A stretch of 62,095 nt of DNA from a bacterium ADurb.Bin236 (GTDB lineage Bacteria; UBP15; UBA6099). The notes beneath the pieces are model-generated. The model saw only the letters and a program-made list of their open reading frames with translations. It was not told the DNA's origin and searched no databases. The first letter of the stretch is position 1, and the number at the start of each line of letters is the position of its first letter. The stretch is taken from assembly GCA_002069885.1 (NCBI GenBank), contig MWCD01000018.1, positions 1 through 62,095 of the forward strand, in the 5' to 3' direction. A program made the position numbers and the translations under genes. Positions 33,867 to 43,160 of this stretch are shown here, in pieces.

Positions 33867-33903
33867 ACAGCCCCCGCCTCAAAACGGGGGCTGTTTGTTT
33901 TTG
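33867..33903 (+). terminator. Intrinsic terminator
   Basis: ACAGCCCCCG (33867-33876) and CGGGGGCTGT (33885-33894) form a perfect ten-base stem with an eight-base loop, followed by TTGTTTTTG. It closes the FliN-like/parvulin unit. Confidence 0.9.
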
Positions 33904-33945
33904 ATTGTTTAATGGTTGAACAACACTGTTTGAAATATTTCTATA

Positions 33946-35637
33946 TTAATGTCGTTCGGGCCATTTGCTGCGGGGCAGATAGTACAGGCTGTCGGGAATC
34001 CCTATCCGCGCGTCTATCGGGATTACCCTGACAGACTCTGGAAGGCTTTCGACTTCTTTTCTATTGCGGACGAAACGGATGTTCGACGGGACCCCGCAGT
34101 TCTGCTTGATTCCCAGTGAAACGTGCATGTTGAACTTGTTAGTTTGTTTGCCGGTGTAAAAGAGGATGGCGGCTTCTTTTCCTTCCGACGCCTCGTAAGC
34201 TATGTCTATAAGGGGATTAAAATAGGCGGATGGAATCTGGTGGGCGTACTCCTCTTCGTATGTTTTCAGGTCGAGATAGTTTTTGTGGATGTGCGCTCCG
34301 AGAAAAAACAGCAACAGGATCGAAGAAACGGCTTTCAGTCTGCATTCCAATTTAAGATTTCCACCGCCGCTGCTAAGGCGTGAAAACAGTCCGGCCAAGA
34401 CACGCGGCGCATACTCATATCCCCATACTCCCACCGCAAAGACTGCGAATATAGAAAACGTGTAGCGAGTCGGTTTGGGGTCCATCGAAGCGGCCGCCGT
34501 AAGGACGAAAAACGCAAGAAGAACCCAGATGAAAAACAGGAACCATTGTTGTCTTCGGTTCCCCGGCGACTCACAGTTTTCTCTAAATCGCCTTGCCTCT
34601 GAAATTAAAAATGCGACGCCGAAAAAAAAGCTTGGAAAAATGAACAACGGTACTATCCCGTTGAACCCCGGGCCGGGCCGCAGGAAAGTGTGCTCGTGGT
34701 GGCGGCCGTATTCGGTGAGGTATTCGCCGCGAACGAAAGAGCCTTGCAACACGCGCAGGCGTTCTTTCGAGCGCGTTTTCGATTCGGATGTCGCGTCTCC
34801 TATAGTCGGCTGAAGGAAAGAGTGATAAGCAAGCATTTTCAACAGAGGAGCCGGTTCCTGCCGTTGCGGAATCGCCGCATGCGACGCAACCATGAGAAGG
34901 ACGCCCATGACCGCCGAGGTCGCCGCCAGCGAAAAAAAAGCTTTCGGCGGCCCGGAGGCGAGCCGCTTCTTCCTAATTGATTTGGCCAGCCACGACGCCG
35001 CCAGCGCGGTTGCGGCAATGAACGCGCACGCCGCCGCGTACACCGTCTCATGGTTGCCGAGGCAGTAGATCGCCGCGAGGCACGCGGACGCCGCAAGGAC
35101 GTGAAATTTCCTTTTTGGGTTTTTCCCCGGCGCAAGAGCCGCGGACGCAAAGAAGACCGCTCCAAGCGAAGCGGGCAACAGGATGTGGATATTGCTCTGC
35201 CCCAATCCGTATGCAAGCGGCAGCAGGACCCGTCCGCAGAATATAAGGGCAGTCGTCGAAAATGCAGCGAGCGCGGACATGAACAGCCTGCTCAGCAGAT
35301 AGAGCGCGACCGCCGAAACAACTATCATCCCCATGTGCGCCGCCATTACAGCGGCGTCCGGTCGCTCGTGAAGAAGCCGCATCGACATATTCATTATCAG
35401 AGTGGCCAACGGAGAAAATATCTCCCACTTGTTCCGTTGAAAACTGTTGTCGTATTCAGGGTTGCAGACGGAAAGGCTTCTCTCAACCGGGTCGGAATAG
35501 TACATGTATCTGGATTCGAGAGGACCGGCGGAAGGATAGTAGAACAGGAACGTGAGAACGAGCAGGGCGAACAGAGCCGCGATATCCGGGAGCCGGGGGT
35601 TCGATTCAAAAATGCGGGACGGGGAAAACCTGTCCAT
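33946..35637 (-). CDS. Polytopic membrane protein of the glycan locus, GT-C-like
   Basis: A 563-residue protein with about eleven helices. It starts at the ATG at 35637, which shares one base with the TGA of the flippase gene, so the pair is translationally coupled. The first periplasmic loop has acidic residues (ESRYMYYSDPVERS), as in GT-C glycosyltransferases or polymerases. The C-terminal 100 residues are periplasmic. It could be a glycosyltransferase or a Wzy-type polymerase; neither signature is strong. Role in surface-glycan assembly is inferred from the flippase next to it. The longer frame to 35901 is a shadow of the flippase gene. Confidence 0.72.
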   Translation of the reverse strand: MDRFSPSRIFESNPRLPDIAALFALLVLTFLFYYPSAGPLESRYMYYSDPVERSLSVCNPEYDNSFQRNKWEIFSPLATLIMNMSMRLLHERPDAAVMAAHMGMIVVSAVALYLLSRLFMSALAAFSTTALIFCGRVLLPLAYGLGQSNIHILLPASLGAVFFASAALAPGKNPKRKFHVLAASACLAAIYCLGNHETVYAAACAFIAATALAASWLAKSIRKKRLASGPPKAFFSLAATSAVMGVLLMVASHAAIPQRQEPAPLLKMLAYHSFLQPTIGDATSESKTRSKERLRVLQGSFVRGEYLTEYGRHHEHTFLRPGPGFNGIVPLFIFPSFFFGVAFLISEARRFRENCESPGNRRQQWFLFFIWVLLAFFVLTAAASMDPKPTRYTFSIFAVFAVGVWGYEYAPRVLAGLFSRLSSGGGNLKLECRLKAVSSILLLFFLGAHIHKNYLDLKTYEEEYAHQIPSAYFNPLIDIAYEASEGKEAAILFYTGKQTNKFNMHVSLGIKQNCGVPSNIRFVRNRKEVESLPESVRVIPIDARIGIPDSLYYLPRSKWPERH

Positions 35638-36950
35638 CAGGCGGCTCCTCCGCCGGACGCGCGGGGCGCGCCCGCGCGCTTCATTTTTCTGTCTGTCGAG
35701 AAGATTATAAAAAGGATGGCCGCGCTCAGAGCGATGAGGGCGGCGCTGAACGCGATGGCTGCGCCCGGCAGCCCAATCTTCGGAATCAGAGCTATGTTCA
35801 GGCCGAGGTTGACAGCCAGCGCGGCGAACCACGCGACCACTATCTTTCCGCTGTATCCGTCCGAAATCAGGATTTTTCCCACAACGCTCTGAAGGTTCCA
35901 AGCGAATATGCCGGGCAATGTAAGCAGGAAAGGAACGGCCGCGGTCGCGAAGGCTTTTCCGTAGAAGAGAACGATTAGGGGTTTTGCGAGCAGGGCGGCG
36001 GCGGCTATCGCGGGCAGCGTGGCGGCGGTTATGCCTAGCGCCGTTTTTTTCGTCAGCGCAAGTTTTTCATCCCAACTGTCCATTCCGCACAGCTTCGGAT
36101 GCACTATCTGTCCTGCCACTTGCGGAAGTATCCGAAGAAGTCCGGCGAGAGCCACCGATATTGAATATATCCCGGCCTCCGCCGCGCCCAGATATTTAAA
36201 TATGAGAATGATGTCCACTCTGAAGACAAGGAAGGCGGGGAAGGCGGCGGCATAAGCGCGCGCGCCGTAGCTGAACATATCTTTAAGAAGAGCCGGAGAA
36301 AATTCCGGTCTGCCTGAAGCCTGCCTAGCGATTCTTGCGGTTCCCCACGCCGCAAGCGGGATCATGCTGACTATCGCCATAGCGAGCGCTGACACGGGCG
36401 TCGCTCCGCCGGTGAAATACGCCGCGCACAGCAGCGCGAGCAGAATGACAGGAGGCCCGATTGTGGAGATGTTAAATGCCCGGACGTCCTTCATGCCGAG
36501 CAACATGTTGGAAGTCACGGTGATGGTCTGCCCGACGGGGATGTAGAGGAGTGCGAGGAAAAGCAGAGAGCCGTCGATGGAAAACAGATCGGGCTGCAAG
36601 CGCGCCACAGCGGCCGCGCCCGCCGCAGAAATCAGACCCGCCGCAAGGCACACCGCCATCGCGTTCGCCAGAACCGGCCCGATAAGCGTTCGGTCCCGCG
36701 CCGGAAAGTACACGCTCGATGTGTGCAGGCCTAGGCCTGAAAGCTGTATGCCGACGGAGCCGATGAACATCGCCACCGCCAGAAGCCCCCGGCCTTCTTC
36801 CAGCAGCATCCGGGCGGTGGCGACTGAGACGGCGAAGTTCACGCCCAACAGAAGCGCCCTCGTGCCGAACGTCTCGGCGATATTCCTGAGCATTTCCCCT
36901 CGCGGGGCGGACGCCGCGGCGGTTCCGAGGTTTTCTCCGCTTTCTTCCAA
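35637..36950 (-). CDS. Wzx-type polysaccharide flippase (MOP superfamily)
   Basis: A 437-residue protein with 12 or more helices, typical of O-antigen or exopolysaccharide flippases. The start segment MLRNIAETFGTRALLLGVNFAVSVATARM and the mid-protein Asp in FRVDIILIFKYLGAAEAGIYS are characteristic. It would transfer lipid-linked oligosaccharide across the inner membrane. TTG at 36950 is used; an ATG at 36893 (MLRN...) has AGGGG only three bases away and is an alternative. It forms a coupled pair with the downstream GT-C-like gene and is divergent from the methyltransferase gene at 37111. Confidence 0.9.
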   Translation of the reverse strand: MEESGENLGTAAASAPRGEMLRNIAETFGTRALLLGVNFAVSVATARMLLEEGRGLLAVAMFIGSVGIQLSGLGLHTSSVYFPARDRTLIGPVLANAMAVCLAAGLISAAGAAAVARLQPDLFSIDGSLLFLALLYIPVGQTITVTSNMLLGMKDVRAFNISTIGPPVILLALLCAAYFTGGATPVSALAMAIVSMIPLAAWGTARIARQASGRPEFSPALLKDMFSYGARAYAAAFPAFLVFRVDIILIFKYLGAAEAGIYSISVALAGLLRILPQVAGQIVHPKLCGMDSWDEKLALTKKTALGITAATLPAIAAAALLAKPLIVLFYGKAFATAAVPFLLTLPGIFAWNLQSVVGKILISDGYSGKIVVAWFAALAVNLGLNIALIPKIGLPGAAIAFSAALIALSAAILFIIFSTDRKMKRAGAPRASGGGAA

Positions 36951-37110
36951 TTGCCTGTCCCTTCAATACGCAACTGAGCGTTGCGCGGGCAGAAACCCGC
37001 GTTCCGTCGTATTATACAGGACGCGCGGCGCGATAGAAACCGCCCGCTTTCGCCGCAGGCCGCATGCTGATACAATATGAGAAACCGCGCGCGGCGCGGA
37101 CATAAAAAAA

Positions 37111-37806
37111 ATGGCTGACATCTATTCTGACGGGACATACCTGACGAACAACCCCGGCTGGGGCGCGGCGGACGCCGCGTGGAAGGCCGGCCACGTAGTT
37201 GATATGCTTAAACGCAACAGCATCAACCCGCGCTCGGTCTGCGACGTCGGCTGCGGCTCCGGAGAAACTCTTGTCGCGATGTCCCGCCTTATGGGGCCGG
37301 ACGTCAGCTTCGCCGGTTACGAGCCGTCCCCGCAGGCGTTCGAAATCTGCGCGGCTAAAGCGGGCGGTCCGCTGTCCTTTTTCAACGCCGGACTGGAAGC
37401 CGTCGCAGACGGCGGCTTCGACGTCGTCATGGCCCTAGACATCGTCGAACATGTCGAAGACTGTTTCGGATTCCTCAGAGAGCTTGGAAAAAAAGGCAGA
37501 CATAAAATCCTGCATTTCCCGTTGGACATAACGGCGCTGTCGGCGGCGCGCCCGGCGGCGCTAGCGGAAACGCGCAGGACGTTCGGTCACATCCATTACT
37601 TTTGCAAAGACACCGCGCTTGCAGCTCTCGAACGCGCTGGGATACGGACGGTCGATTGGGTGTACACAGGCTCCTCGACGGATTTCCCCGCGCCGGGCGC
37701 GAAGATGAAGCTTCTCAACGCCGCTAGAAAGACCGCGTTCAGGGTCAGCCCGGACGCGGCGGTCAGGCTTCTTGGAGGCTGGTCGCTTCTGGTTCTCGCC
37801 GAATGA
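37111..37806 (+). CDS. Class I SAM-dependent methyltransferase
   Basis: A 231-residue protein. Motif I is CDVGCGSGE (44-52 region), motif II AGYEPS, and the post-II segment FDVVMALDIVEHVED is typical of the methyltransferase-11/23 family. It probably methylates a sugar or lipid-linked intermediate of the glycan locus, given that a glycosyltransferase gene follows after 25 bases. Start ATG at 37111, with no good SD. Substrate unknown. Confidence 0.85.
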   Translation: MADIYSDGTYLTNNPGWGAADAAWKAGHVVDMLKRNSINPRSVCDVGCGSGETLVAMSRLMGPDVSFAGYEPSPQAFEICAAKAGGPLSFFNAGLEAVADGGFDVVMALDIVEHVEDCFGFLRELGKKGRHKILHFPLDITALSAARPAALAETRRTFGHIHYFCKDTALAALERAGIRTVDWVYTGSSTDFPAPGAKMKLLNAARKTAFRVSPDAAVRLLGGWSLLVLAE

Positions 37807-37831
37807 CACGGCGGGCGGAGACGCGTAACAA

Positions 37832-38800
37832 ATGAAAACCGTCACTGTGGCCATCGGAACGCACAACCGCAGAGAAATCCTGCGCAAATGCCTCGCCGCG
37901 CTCGCCGCCCAGACCTACCCCGCCGAACTCATTGAGGTCGTAGTGGTTGACAATGAAAGCGCGGACGGCTCCCGCGAGATGGTCGAATCATTCAAAGCTC
38001 CGTACAAATTGAAATATATGTGGCAGAAGAACCGCGAGGAAGATTCATCGAACGCGGGCGCGCGGCTGGCTTCGGGAGAAATTGTCATATTTATCGACGA
38101 CGACGTCATCCCGCATCCGGCGATGGTCGAGGAGCACGTGAAGACGCACGAGCGGAGAGAGGGGCCGGCGGCTGTCATCGGCCGTCTAGACTGGCCCGCC
38201 GGAAAACCAATGTCGCCGTTCGAGGAATACGCTTGCCGCTCCGGCGCGCTTATGGCTTGCCACAAAATTAAAGACCCTGAAAATGTCGAATTCAAATACG
38301 CTCTGCACGGCAACATCTCTTTCCGCCGGGAAGATTTTCTCAAGACGGGCGGATACACCGGCGAGTACTACATGGCCGACACAGTGTTCGCGCACAGAGC
38401 CAAGACCGAGTTCGGGATTGCGCTGAAACACAACCCGGCGGCGTCCGCGGACCATGTGGAATGCGCGCCGTTCCCGCTGTACCTTGAGAGGCGGGAGCTG
38501 TGCGGCGCGGCGGCGGTCTCATACGTCCACCGGCATCCGGAGCTGGCGGGCGCGCTGCGAACCACGCTGGCAGGCGGCGGCGGCGCGGGCGCGCGCTCTC
38601 TCAGGGCCGCGCTCTTCATCGCCCACAACTCTCTCCGCCCTCTCATCCCGGCCCTTGAAAAACTTTATCCAGCCTCAAAACCTCTGTTGTTTTTCAGCTA
38701 CAGAGTTTGCGCGTTGCACAGGTACTTGAAGGGCGCCAGAGACAGGCTGCTGGACGCGGAAAAACACGGCCTCAAGGAATTCGTGGACCCGCTGGTGTGA
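37832..38800 (+). CDS. Family 2 glycosyltransferase
   Basis: A 322-residue GT-A fold enzyme. Nucleotide-sugar binding is seen in TVAIGTHNRREILRKCLAAL and VVVDNESADGS near the N-terminus, and the metal-binding DxD-like triad in IVIFIDDDVIPHP (about 83-95). The acceptor side has GNISFRREDFLKTGGY. It is cytoplasmic and uses a nucleotide-sugar donor. It sits between two methyltransferase genes and likely shares the operon with the first. GGAG stands 12 bases before the ATG. Confidence 0.9.
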   Translation: MKTVTVAIGTHNRREILRKCLAALAAQTYPAELIEVVVVDNESADGSREMVESFKAPYKLKYMWQKNREEDSSNAGARLASGEIVIFIDDDVIPHPAMVEEHVKTHERREGPAAVIGRLDWPAGKPMSPFEEYACRSGALMACHKIKDPENVEFKYALHGNISFRREDFLKTGGYTGEYYMADTVFAHRAKTEFGIALKHNPAASADHVECAPFPLYLERRELCGAAAVSYVHRHPELAGALRTTLAGGGGAGARSLRAALFIAHNSLRPLIPALEKLYPASKPLLFFSYRVCALHRYLKGARDRLLDAEKHGLKEFVDPLV

Positions 38801-38809
38801 GGTTTTTGC

Positions 38810-39688
38810 TTAAGAGCAAGGAATCGTTTTTTTCGCCACGACAAGAAGAGAGCCGCCGAAAGGAAACCGCGCGCCGGCCATGATTGCGCTCGCTTCCGCC
38901 GCCGCCGCCGCTCCAAGAGCCGAGTTTAACAGGCCGGATTTGAACTCGCTGGTCGCCGCTCGCCCCGGCTTCAGTTTCCAGACCATCCGCGAAGCCAGCA
39001 TCGCCGGAAAAAGCAGCGCCATGAAGGATGTGGAGAACACGACGGAAAAACCGGCCCGCTCGACTTTTTGTTTCAACTCCCTCGCCGCGTATCTCCGCTC
39101 ATGCCTGCTCTGTTCGTCGAATTCCGACCACAGCCACGGATGTTGAGGGACTGAGCACACCAAGCCGCCGCCCGGCCTGACCGCCTCGAACATTCCCCTC
39201 AGCGCCCCCTCGTCGTCCTTGATATGTTCTAGCGAATCCAGCGAGCAGACGACATCGAACTCATCCTTAAAAGGGATGCGCGCCGCGTCCATCTGATAAA
39301 GCTCCGTCCCCGGAGAAAGGCGTCCGGCGGCGAACTCAAGGCCTCTGGCGAACAAGTCGGCTCCGGAAACTTTTATATTGGGAAATGACTGCTGAATCCC
39401 GGAAAGAGCGAACCCCGTGCCGCACCCGGCCTCGAACACCGTTTTCGCGTCCGGAAAATGTTTAGCCAATGCCCACTTGATTAGTCTGTTGCGCGCCGCG
39501 AACCAGAAACTGCCTGATTCTATTCGCGCAAGCGTCTCGAACACGCTCGGATCAAAGCCCTCTTCGCTCCCGTCCGAATCCGGGGCGAAAGAAAGAAATC
39601 CGCCGCGCATGGCGGGCTGCGCTCCGCACGAGGGGCAGCCCCAATCGGCTCCCTGATGCGCCGTTCCGCATTCAAGACACTTCTTCAA
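38810..39688 (-). CDS. Zinc-ribbon SAM-dependent methyltransferase
   Basis: A 292-residue protein. The TTG start at 39688 overlaps the TGA of the upstream gene, with GGAG seven bases before, so the pair is coupled. An N-terminal rubredoxin-like knuckle has CLECG (Cys4, Cys7) and CPSCG (Cys18, Cys21). The methyltransferase domain follows with VFEAGCGTGFALSGI and FDVVCSLDSLEHIKDDEGALR. The last 80 residues contain a hydrophobic pair, perhaps membrane-associated. Similar proteins accompany glycosyltransferase clusters and modify sugar or polyprenyl-linked intermediates. It converges with the GT2 gene with nine bases between. Confidence 0.85.
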   Translation of the reverse strand: MKKCLECGTAHQGADWGCPSCGAQPAMRGGFLSFAPDSDGSEEGFDPSVFETLARIESGSFWFAARNRLIKWALAKHFPDAKTVFEAGCGTGFALSGIQQSFPNIKVSGADLFARGLEFAAGRLSPGTELYQMDAARIPFKDEFDVVCSLDSLEHIKDDEGALRGMFEAVRPGGGLVCSVPQHPWLWSEFDEQSRHERRYAARELKQKVERAGFSVVFSTSFMALLFPAMLASRMVWKLKPGRAATSEFKSGLLNSALGAAAAAEASAIMAGARFPFGGSLLVVAKKTIPCS

Positions 39689-41232
39689 GAAGATTCTCCG
39701 GATTTTTGTTTCGCGCGTTTGAGCTTTCCGAGCGCGGCTCCCGCGCCCCACAGCAGCGGAGCTATAAGCGCCGGCGCTCCTGCCGCCATATACCTAGCCT
39801 CGAAATGCAGAGGCAGAGTCGTCGCAAGCAGATACCATACTGGAAACACGAAGACAAAAGTCTCCGCCCGCCGGCCTCTCCTTGCGAAAATCATCGCCGC
39901 CGAAAAAATCAGCCCCAGATGAAACACAGCCAGCGCCCACGCGTTTTGCGCGATTCCCATTGCGGCGTCAAACGGATTCTTCCTGACATATTCCGAGTAT
40001 GAAAGCCCGGATTCGCTCCTCGGATTTCTCTGCTGGTAAAACATTGGAAGCGGGTTTCTAGCTGTCTGGATCGACCTGACCAAGATTGTTTTTAGATAAA
40101 AACCGGGGTCCTCTTTTATAACGCTTATCGCATGCTCTCCAAGCAGCCTGTTCATTTCCGGAGAGCCGTATGACACGTTTTCATATCCCCGCTCTTTGAG
40201 AAATGGCAGCATCGCGGAATCGTCCAACTTGAAGCCGTATTTGTTTTCGTCTACTATCCCCATGCCTTCCCACAAGCCCCTGCCGATGGTCGCAGTGTCC
40301 GGAGTCCCGTAATGAGCCATGTTGAAATTTCTGTAGGGGACGCCGAACACGGCCGCCGGAACGGCGACGCACAGAGCCGCGAAAGCGGCCTTCGACGCGA
40401 GAGTCCTGTCTGCGGCAAAAAAAGCGGCGGGGGCTAGAAGGAAAATAAAATAGTAGTCCCTCGGGGCCACCCACAGAAGCAGCGAAGACAAAATCAGCAG
40501 CGCCGCGGCGCCGCAGAAACTTCCACTCCCTTTCCCTCTCGAATAAACGAAAAACGCCGCCACTCCGAAAGAGGCAACAGCAAAGTTGAAAATGTCGCGC
40601 ATCGGTTGGAACGCCAGCGGCCAGATGAACGGAAAAAGGAAGATGTAGAAAAGGCCGAAGCGCAGAGCCGCCCTGCCGCCGAGCATAGCTCCCGCGCACG
40701 CCGCCAGCGACATCATCGCCGCGAACTCCGCCGCAAGTTGAACGGCGAAGGCGTATCTTGAGGTCAGTTCCCCTCCGAACCACCGGCTAGTGTATGCGAT
40801 TATGTAGCCGTAGCCGGGCAGGTCCTGCGCGGGGAACGTGGTGTATTTTCCTGTCTTGGGATAGTTCTTCCACTCTTCTATCGGGGTCGGGCGCCCCCTC
40901 TCGAACGCCTCCGTTCTGACCGCTTTCTTCAACCCGAAATCCTCCGAGTTGAAATGCCCGTTGAAAGCCGCCTCCGCTATGGCGTACTGGTTGGACACCA
41001 TCCCGTAATAGTAGAAATATCCTATGGATTCGTAGTAGGAAACGACGCCAGCGCGCGTTGCGGCGAAAAGGACAGCGAGCAGGATGAATCCGCCCGCGCC
41101 TAGTCCGCGTCTGCGGGCGTTTATGTCGGCGACTTCAGTTTTCAATCCCGGATCCCGGCTGTCCCGGCCTCTTACCCGCAAGATTTTTCGCGAGTCGGAA
41201 AGCCGCAAGCAGATTTGAAATGATATTAACAT
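39685..41232 (-). CDS. GT-C-like polytopic membrane protein
   Basis: A 515-residue protein at the longest, with about ten helices beginning near residue 45. The periplasmic loop after the first helix is acidic and aromatic (FNGHFNSEDFGLKK...), consistent with lipid-phosphate-sugar-dependent glycosyltransferases, but I cannot name a family. A TTG at 41145 with GGGATCCGGGA upstream would give a shorter, more usual N-terminus (MKTEVADINARR) and may be the true start; the ATG at 41232 has no SD. It is coupled to the downstream methyltransferase gene. Confidence 0.7.
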   Translation of the reverse strand: MLISFQICLRLSDSRKILRVRGRDSRDPGLKTEVADINARRRGLGAGGFILLAVLFAATRAGVVSYYESIGYFYYYGMVSNQYAIAEAAFNGHFNSEDFGLKKAVRTEAFERGRPTPIEEWKNYPKTGKYTTFPAQDLPGYGYIIAYTSRWFGGELTSRYAFAVQLAAEFAAMMSLAACAGAMLGGRAALRFGLFYIFLFPFIWPLAFQPMRDIFNFAVASFGVAAFFVYSRGKGSGSFCGAAALLILSSLLLWVAPRDYYFIFLLAPAAFFAADRTLASKAAFAALCVAVPAAVFGVPYRNFNMAHYGTPDTATIGRGLWEGMGIVDENKYGFKLDDSAMLPFLKERGYENVSYGSPEMNRLLGEHAISVIKEDPGFYLKTILVRSIQTARNPLPMFYQQRNPRSESGLSYSEYVRKNPFDAAMGIAQNAWALAVFHLGLIFSAAMIFARRGRRAETFVFVFPVWYLLATTLPLHFEARYMAAGAPALIAPLLWGAGAALGKLKRAKQKSGESS

Positions 41233-41364
41233 TCAAGGCGGCTAAAATCAATTCGGAGGCGCGCCGCGCGGCCCCGGCGGCCAATTGGGCTTCGGTGTTG
41301 CCTGTTTTCTGTTTTTAAGTTATTTTTTCATAGAAGAATATTCATTGCGGACGTCGGACTGCCA

Positions 41365-42348
41365 TTGAAAACTAGCGGAAATCAAATCGAAGGATTCAGG
41401 AAAGGCGTTTCCGTAGTCGTTCCCGTTTACAACAGCGAGGGAATGATACGGACGCTGGTGGAGCGGGCGCGCGCGGCGCTCGACTCGATTGGCCGCGAGT
41501 ATGAGCTGATACTGGTCAACGACGGAAGCGCGGACGGAAGCTGGAAAAAAATCCGCGAAGCCGCCGCTGAACACGGCTGGATAACCGGCATCAACCTCAT
41601 GCGCAACTACGGCCAGCACAACGCCCTCCTGTGCGGCGTCAGAAAAGCGCAATACTCCGTCACAGTGACGATGGACGACGACCTTCAGCATCCCCCGGAA
41701 GAAATCCGCAAGCTTATCGACAAACTGGATGAAGGCTTCGACGTGGTGTATGGCCGCCCGGTCGTCTCCAAGCACAGCGCGTCCAGAAAACTGGCGTCGA
41801 GGCTCATAAGGCTCATACTGAGAAAAGCCACCGCCGAACGGGCGGCGTCGGAGGCCAGCGCGTTCAGGGCGTTCCGGACTGTCCTCAGAGACGCGTTCGA
41901 GGGCTACATCGGCCCCTCGGTGTCTCTGGACATGCTCCTGACTTGGGGGGCTTCCAAATACGCGGCAGAGGACGTCGAGCACGCTCCGAGGCTCGACGGC
42001 AAATCCAACTACACCTTCAGAAAACTCCTGAACCACGCCCTCGACATGCTCACCGGATTCAGCGTTTGGCCGCTCCAGATCGCAAGCATGATCGGCTTTT
42101 CTTTCACGGTGTTCGGCGTTCTGGTGCTGGCCTATGTGCTGATACGCTACATTATTTCCGGCGGCAGCATACCCGGATTCCCGTTCCTAGCCTCCATCAT
42201 CGCCATTTTCTCAGGAGCTCAGCTTTTCGCTCTCGGCATCATCGGCGAGTATATTTCCAGAGTGCATTTCAGAACCGCAGGATATCCCACCTACGCCATA
42301 AGCGAGACGGCGGGAGGAGAGGACTCCCTGAATCAGGATGAACGCTGA
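41365..42348 (+). CDS. Family 2 glycosyltransferase with C-terminal membrane helices (GtrB/ArnC/DPM1-like)
   Basis: A 327-residue protein from a TTG start. The catalytic GT-A domain has SVVVPVYNSEGMIRTLV, LILVNDGSADGSW and TMDDDLQHPPEEI, followed by MRNYGQHNALLCG just before. Two C-terminal helices (about 233-255 and 268-292) end in the typical LGIIGEYISRVHFRT. Such enzymes load a sugar from a nucleotide onto undecaprenyl phosphate, making the donor for GT-C enzymes like those in this locus. It overlaps the next gene by 11 bases. Confidence 0.92.
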   Translation: MKTSGNQIEGFRKGVSVVVPVYNSEGMIRTLVERARAALDSIGREYELILVNDGSADGSWKKIREAAAEHGWITGINLMRNYGQHNALLCGVRKAQYSVTVTMDDDLQHPPEEIRKLIDKLDEGFDVVYGRPVVSKHSASRKLASRLIRLILRKATAERAASEASAFRAFRTVLRDAFEGYIGPSVSLDMLLTWGASKYAAEDVEHAPRLDGKSNYTFRKLLNHALDMLTGFSVWPLQIASMIGFSFTVFGVLVLAYVLIRYIISGGSIPGFPFLASIIAIFSGAQLFALGIIGEYISRVHFRTAGYPTYAISETAGGEDSLNQDER

Positions 42349-43075
42349 AGAATACAGGATTTTTCTGTCGGCCCCGGAGCTGGAGCGGTTCGGCTGCAAA
42401 ACCGCCCGCGCGGAAATGGTCGCCCTCGAAAATATTGACCAAATGATGGAATTCTGCTCCGGCAACCACATCGAATTTCTCATTGCCAGATCGCCCACGA
42501 CAGACATCAAAGCGGCTCAGGAAATGGAGAAGCGGGGGTTTCTCCTGATGGACACGCTTCTTTACCTGTCTTTTTTTTACGGCTCGACGCCGTTGCCCGT
42601 CCACGCCGGAGAAGCCGCAACGAGGCCCGCCCGGCCGGACGACCTGCCCGACATCCAGCTCATTGCGCGGCAGTCTTTCAGCGGTTATTACGGACACTAC
42701 CACGCAGACGAACGGCTTGACGACGATAAATGCTCCGAGGCGTACAGTTCTTGGATCACCCGCTCTTGCCGCGCGGAACTGGCCGACGAGGTCTTGGTCG
42801 CCGAGATAAACGGAAAAGTAATGGGCTTCAGCTCCCTTAAGATGGCCGGGCCGGATTCGGCGGAGTGGACTCTCGGCTGCGTTTCTCCTGACGCTCAGGG
42901 CAAAGGCGTCTTCAAGTCGCTCACCGCCGGAGCTATTTTGTGGGGAGCAGACAACAACCTGAAAAAACTCTCCGCTTCCACTCTGATAAACACAATCCCT
43001 GTTTTGAAGACATGGCAGCAGATGGGGTTCACGCAGACTCATTCTTTCTACACGTTCCACAAATGGTTTTCGTGA
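42338..43075 (+). CDS. GNAT-family N-acetyltransferase, WecD-like
   Basis: A 245-residue protein overlapping the GT2 gene. The C-terminal 140 residues form the GNAT fold: EVLVAEINGKVMGFSSLK (beta-4 region), then VSPDAQGKGVFKSLTAGA as the acetyl-CoA pyrophosphate loop. The N-terminal half matches the small domain of amino-sugar acetyltransferases such as WecD or TDP-fucosamine acetyltransferase, with FCSGNHIEFLIARSPT. It probably acetylates an aminodeoxy sugar of the surface glycan. Specific sugar unknown. Confidence 0.85.
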   Translation: MNAEEYRIFLSAPELERFGCKTARAEMVALENIDQMMEFCSGNHIEFLIARSPTTDIKAAQEMEKRGFLLMDTLLYLSFFYGSTPLPVHAGEAATRPARPDDLPDIQLIARQSFSGYYGHYHADERLDDDKCSEAYSSWITRSCRAELADEVLVAEINGKVMGFSSLKMAGPDSAEWTLGCVSPDAQGKGVFKSLTAGAILWGADNNLKKLSASTLINTIPVLKTWQQMGFTQTHSFYTFHKWFS

Positions 43076-43160
43076 GCAGGCTCCGGCGCTTGCTCGCGCC
43101 TCAGCGCGGCGTTGAGCGCAAAGAGCCGGGCCCACTCTCTCAAGTCGGAGGTTCCGCAAA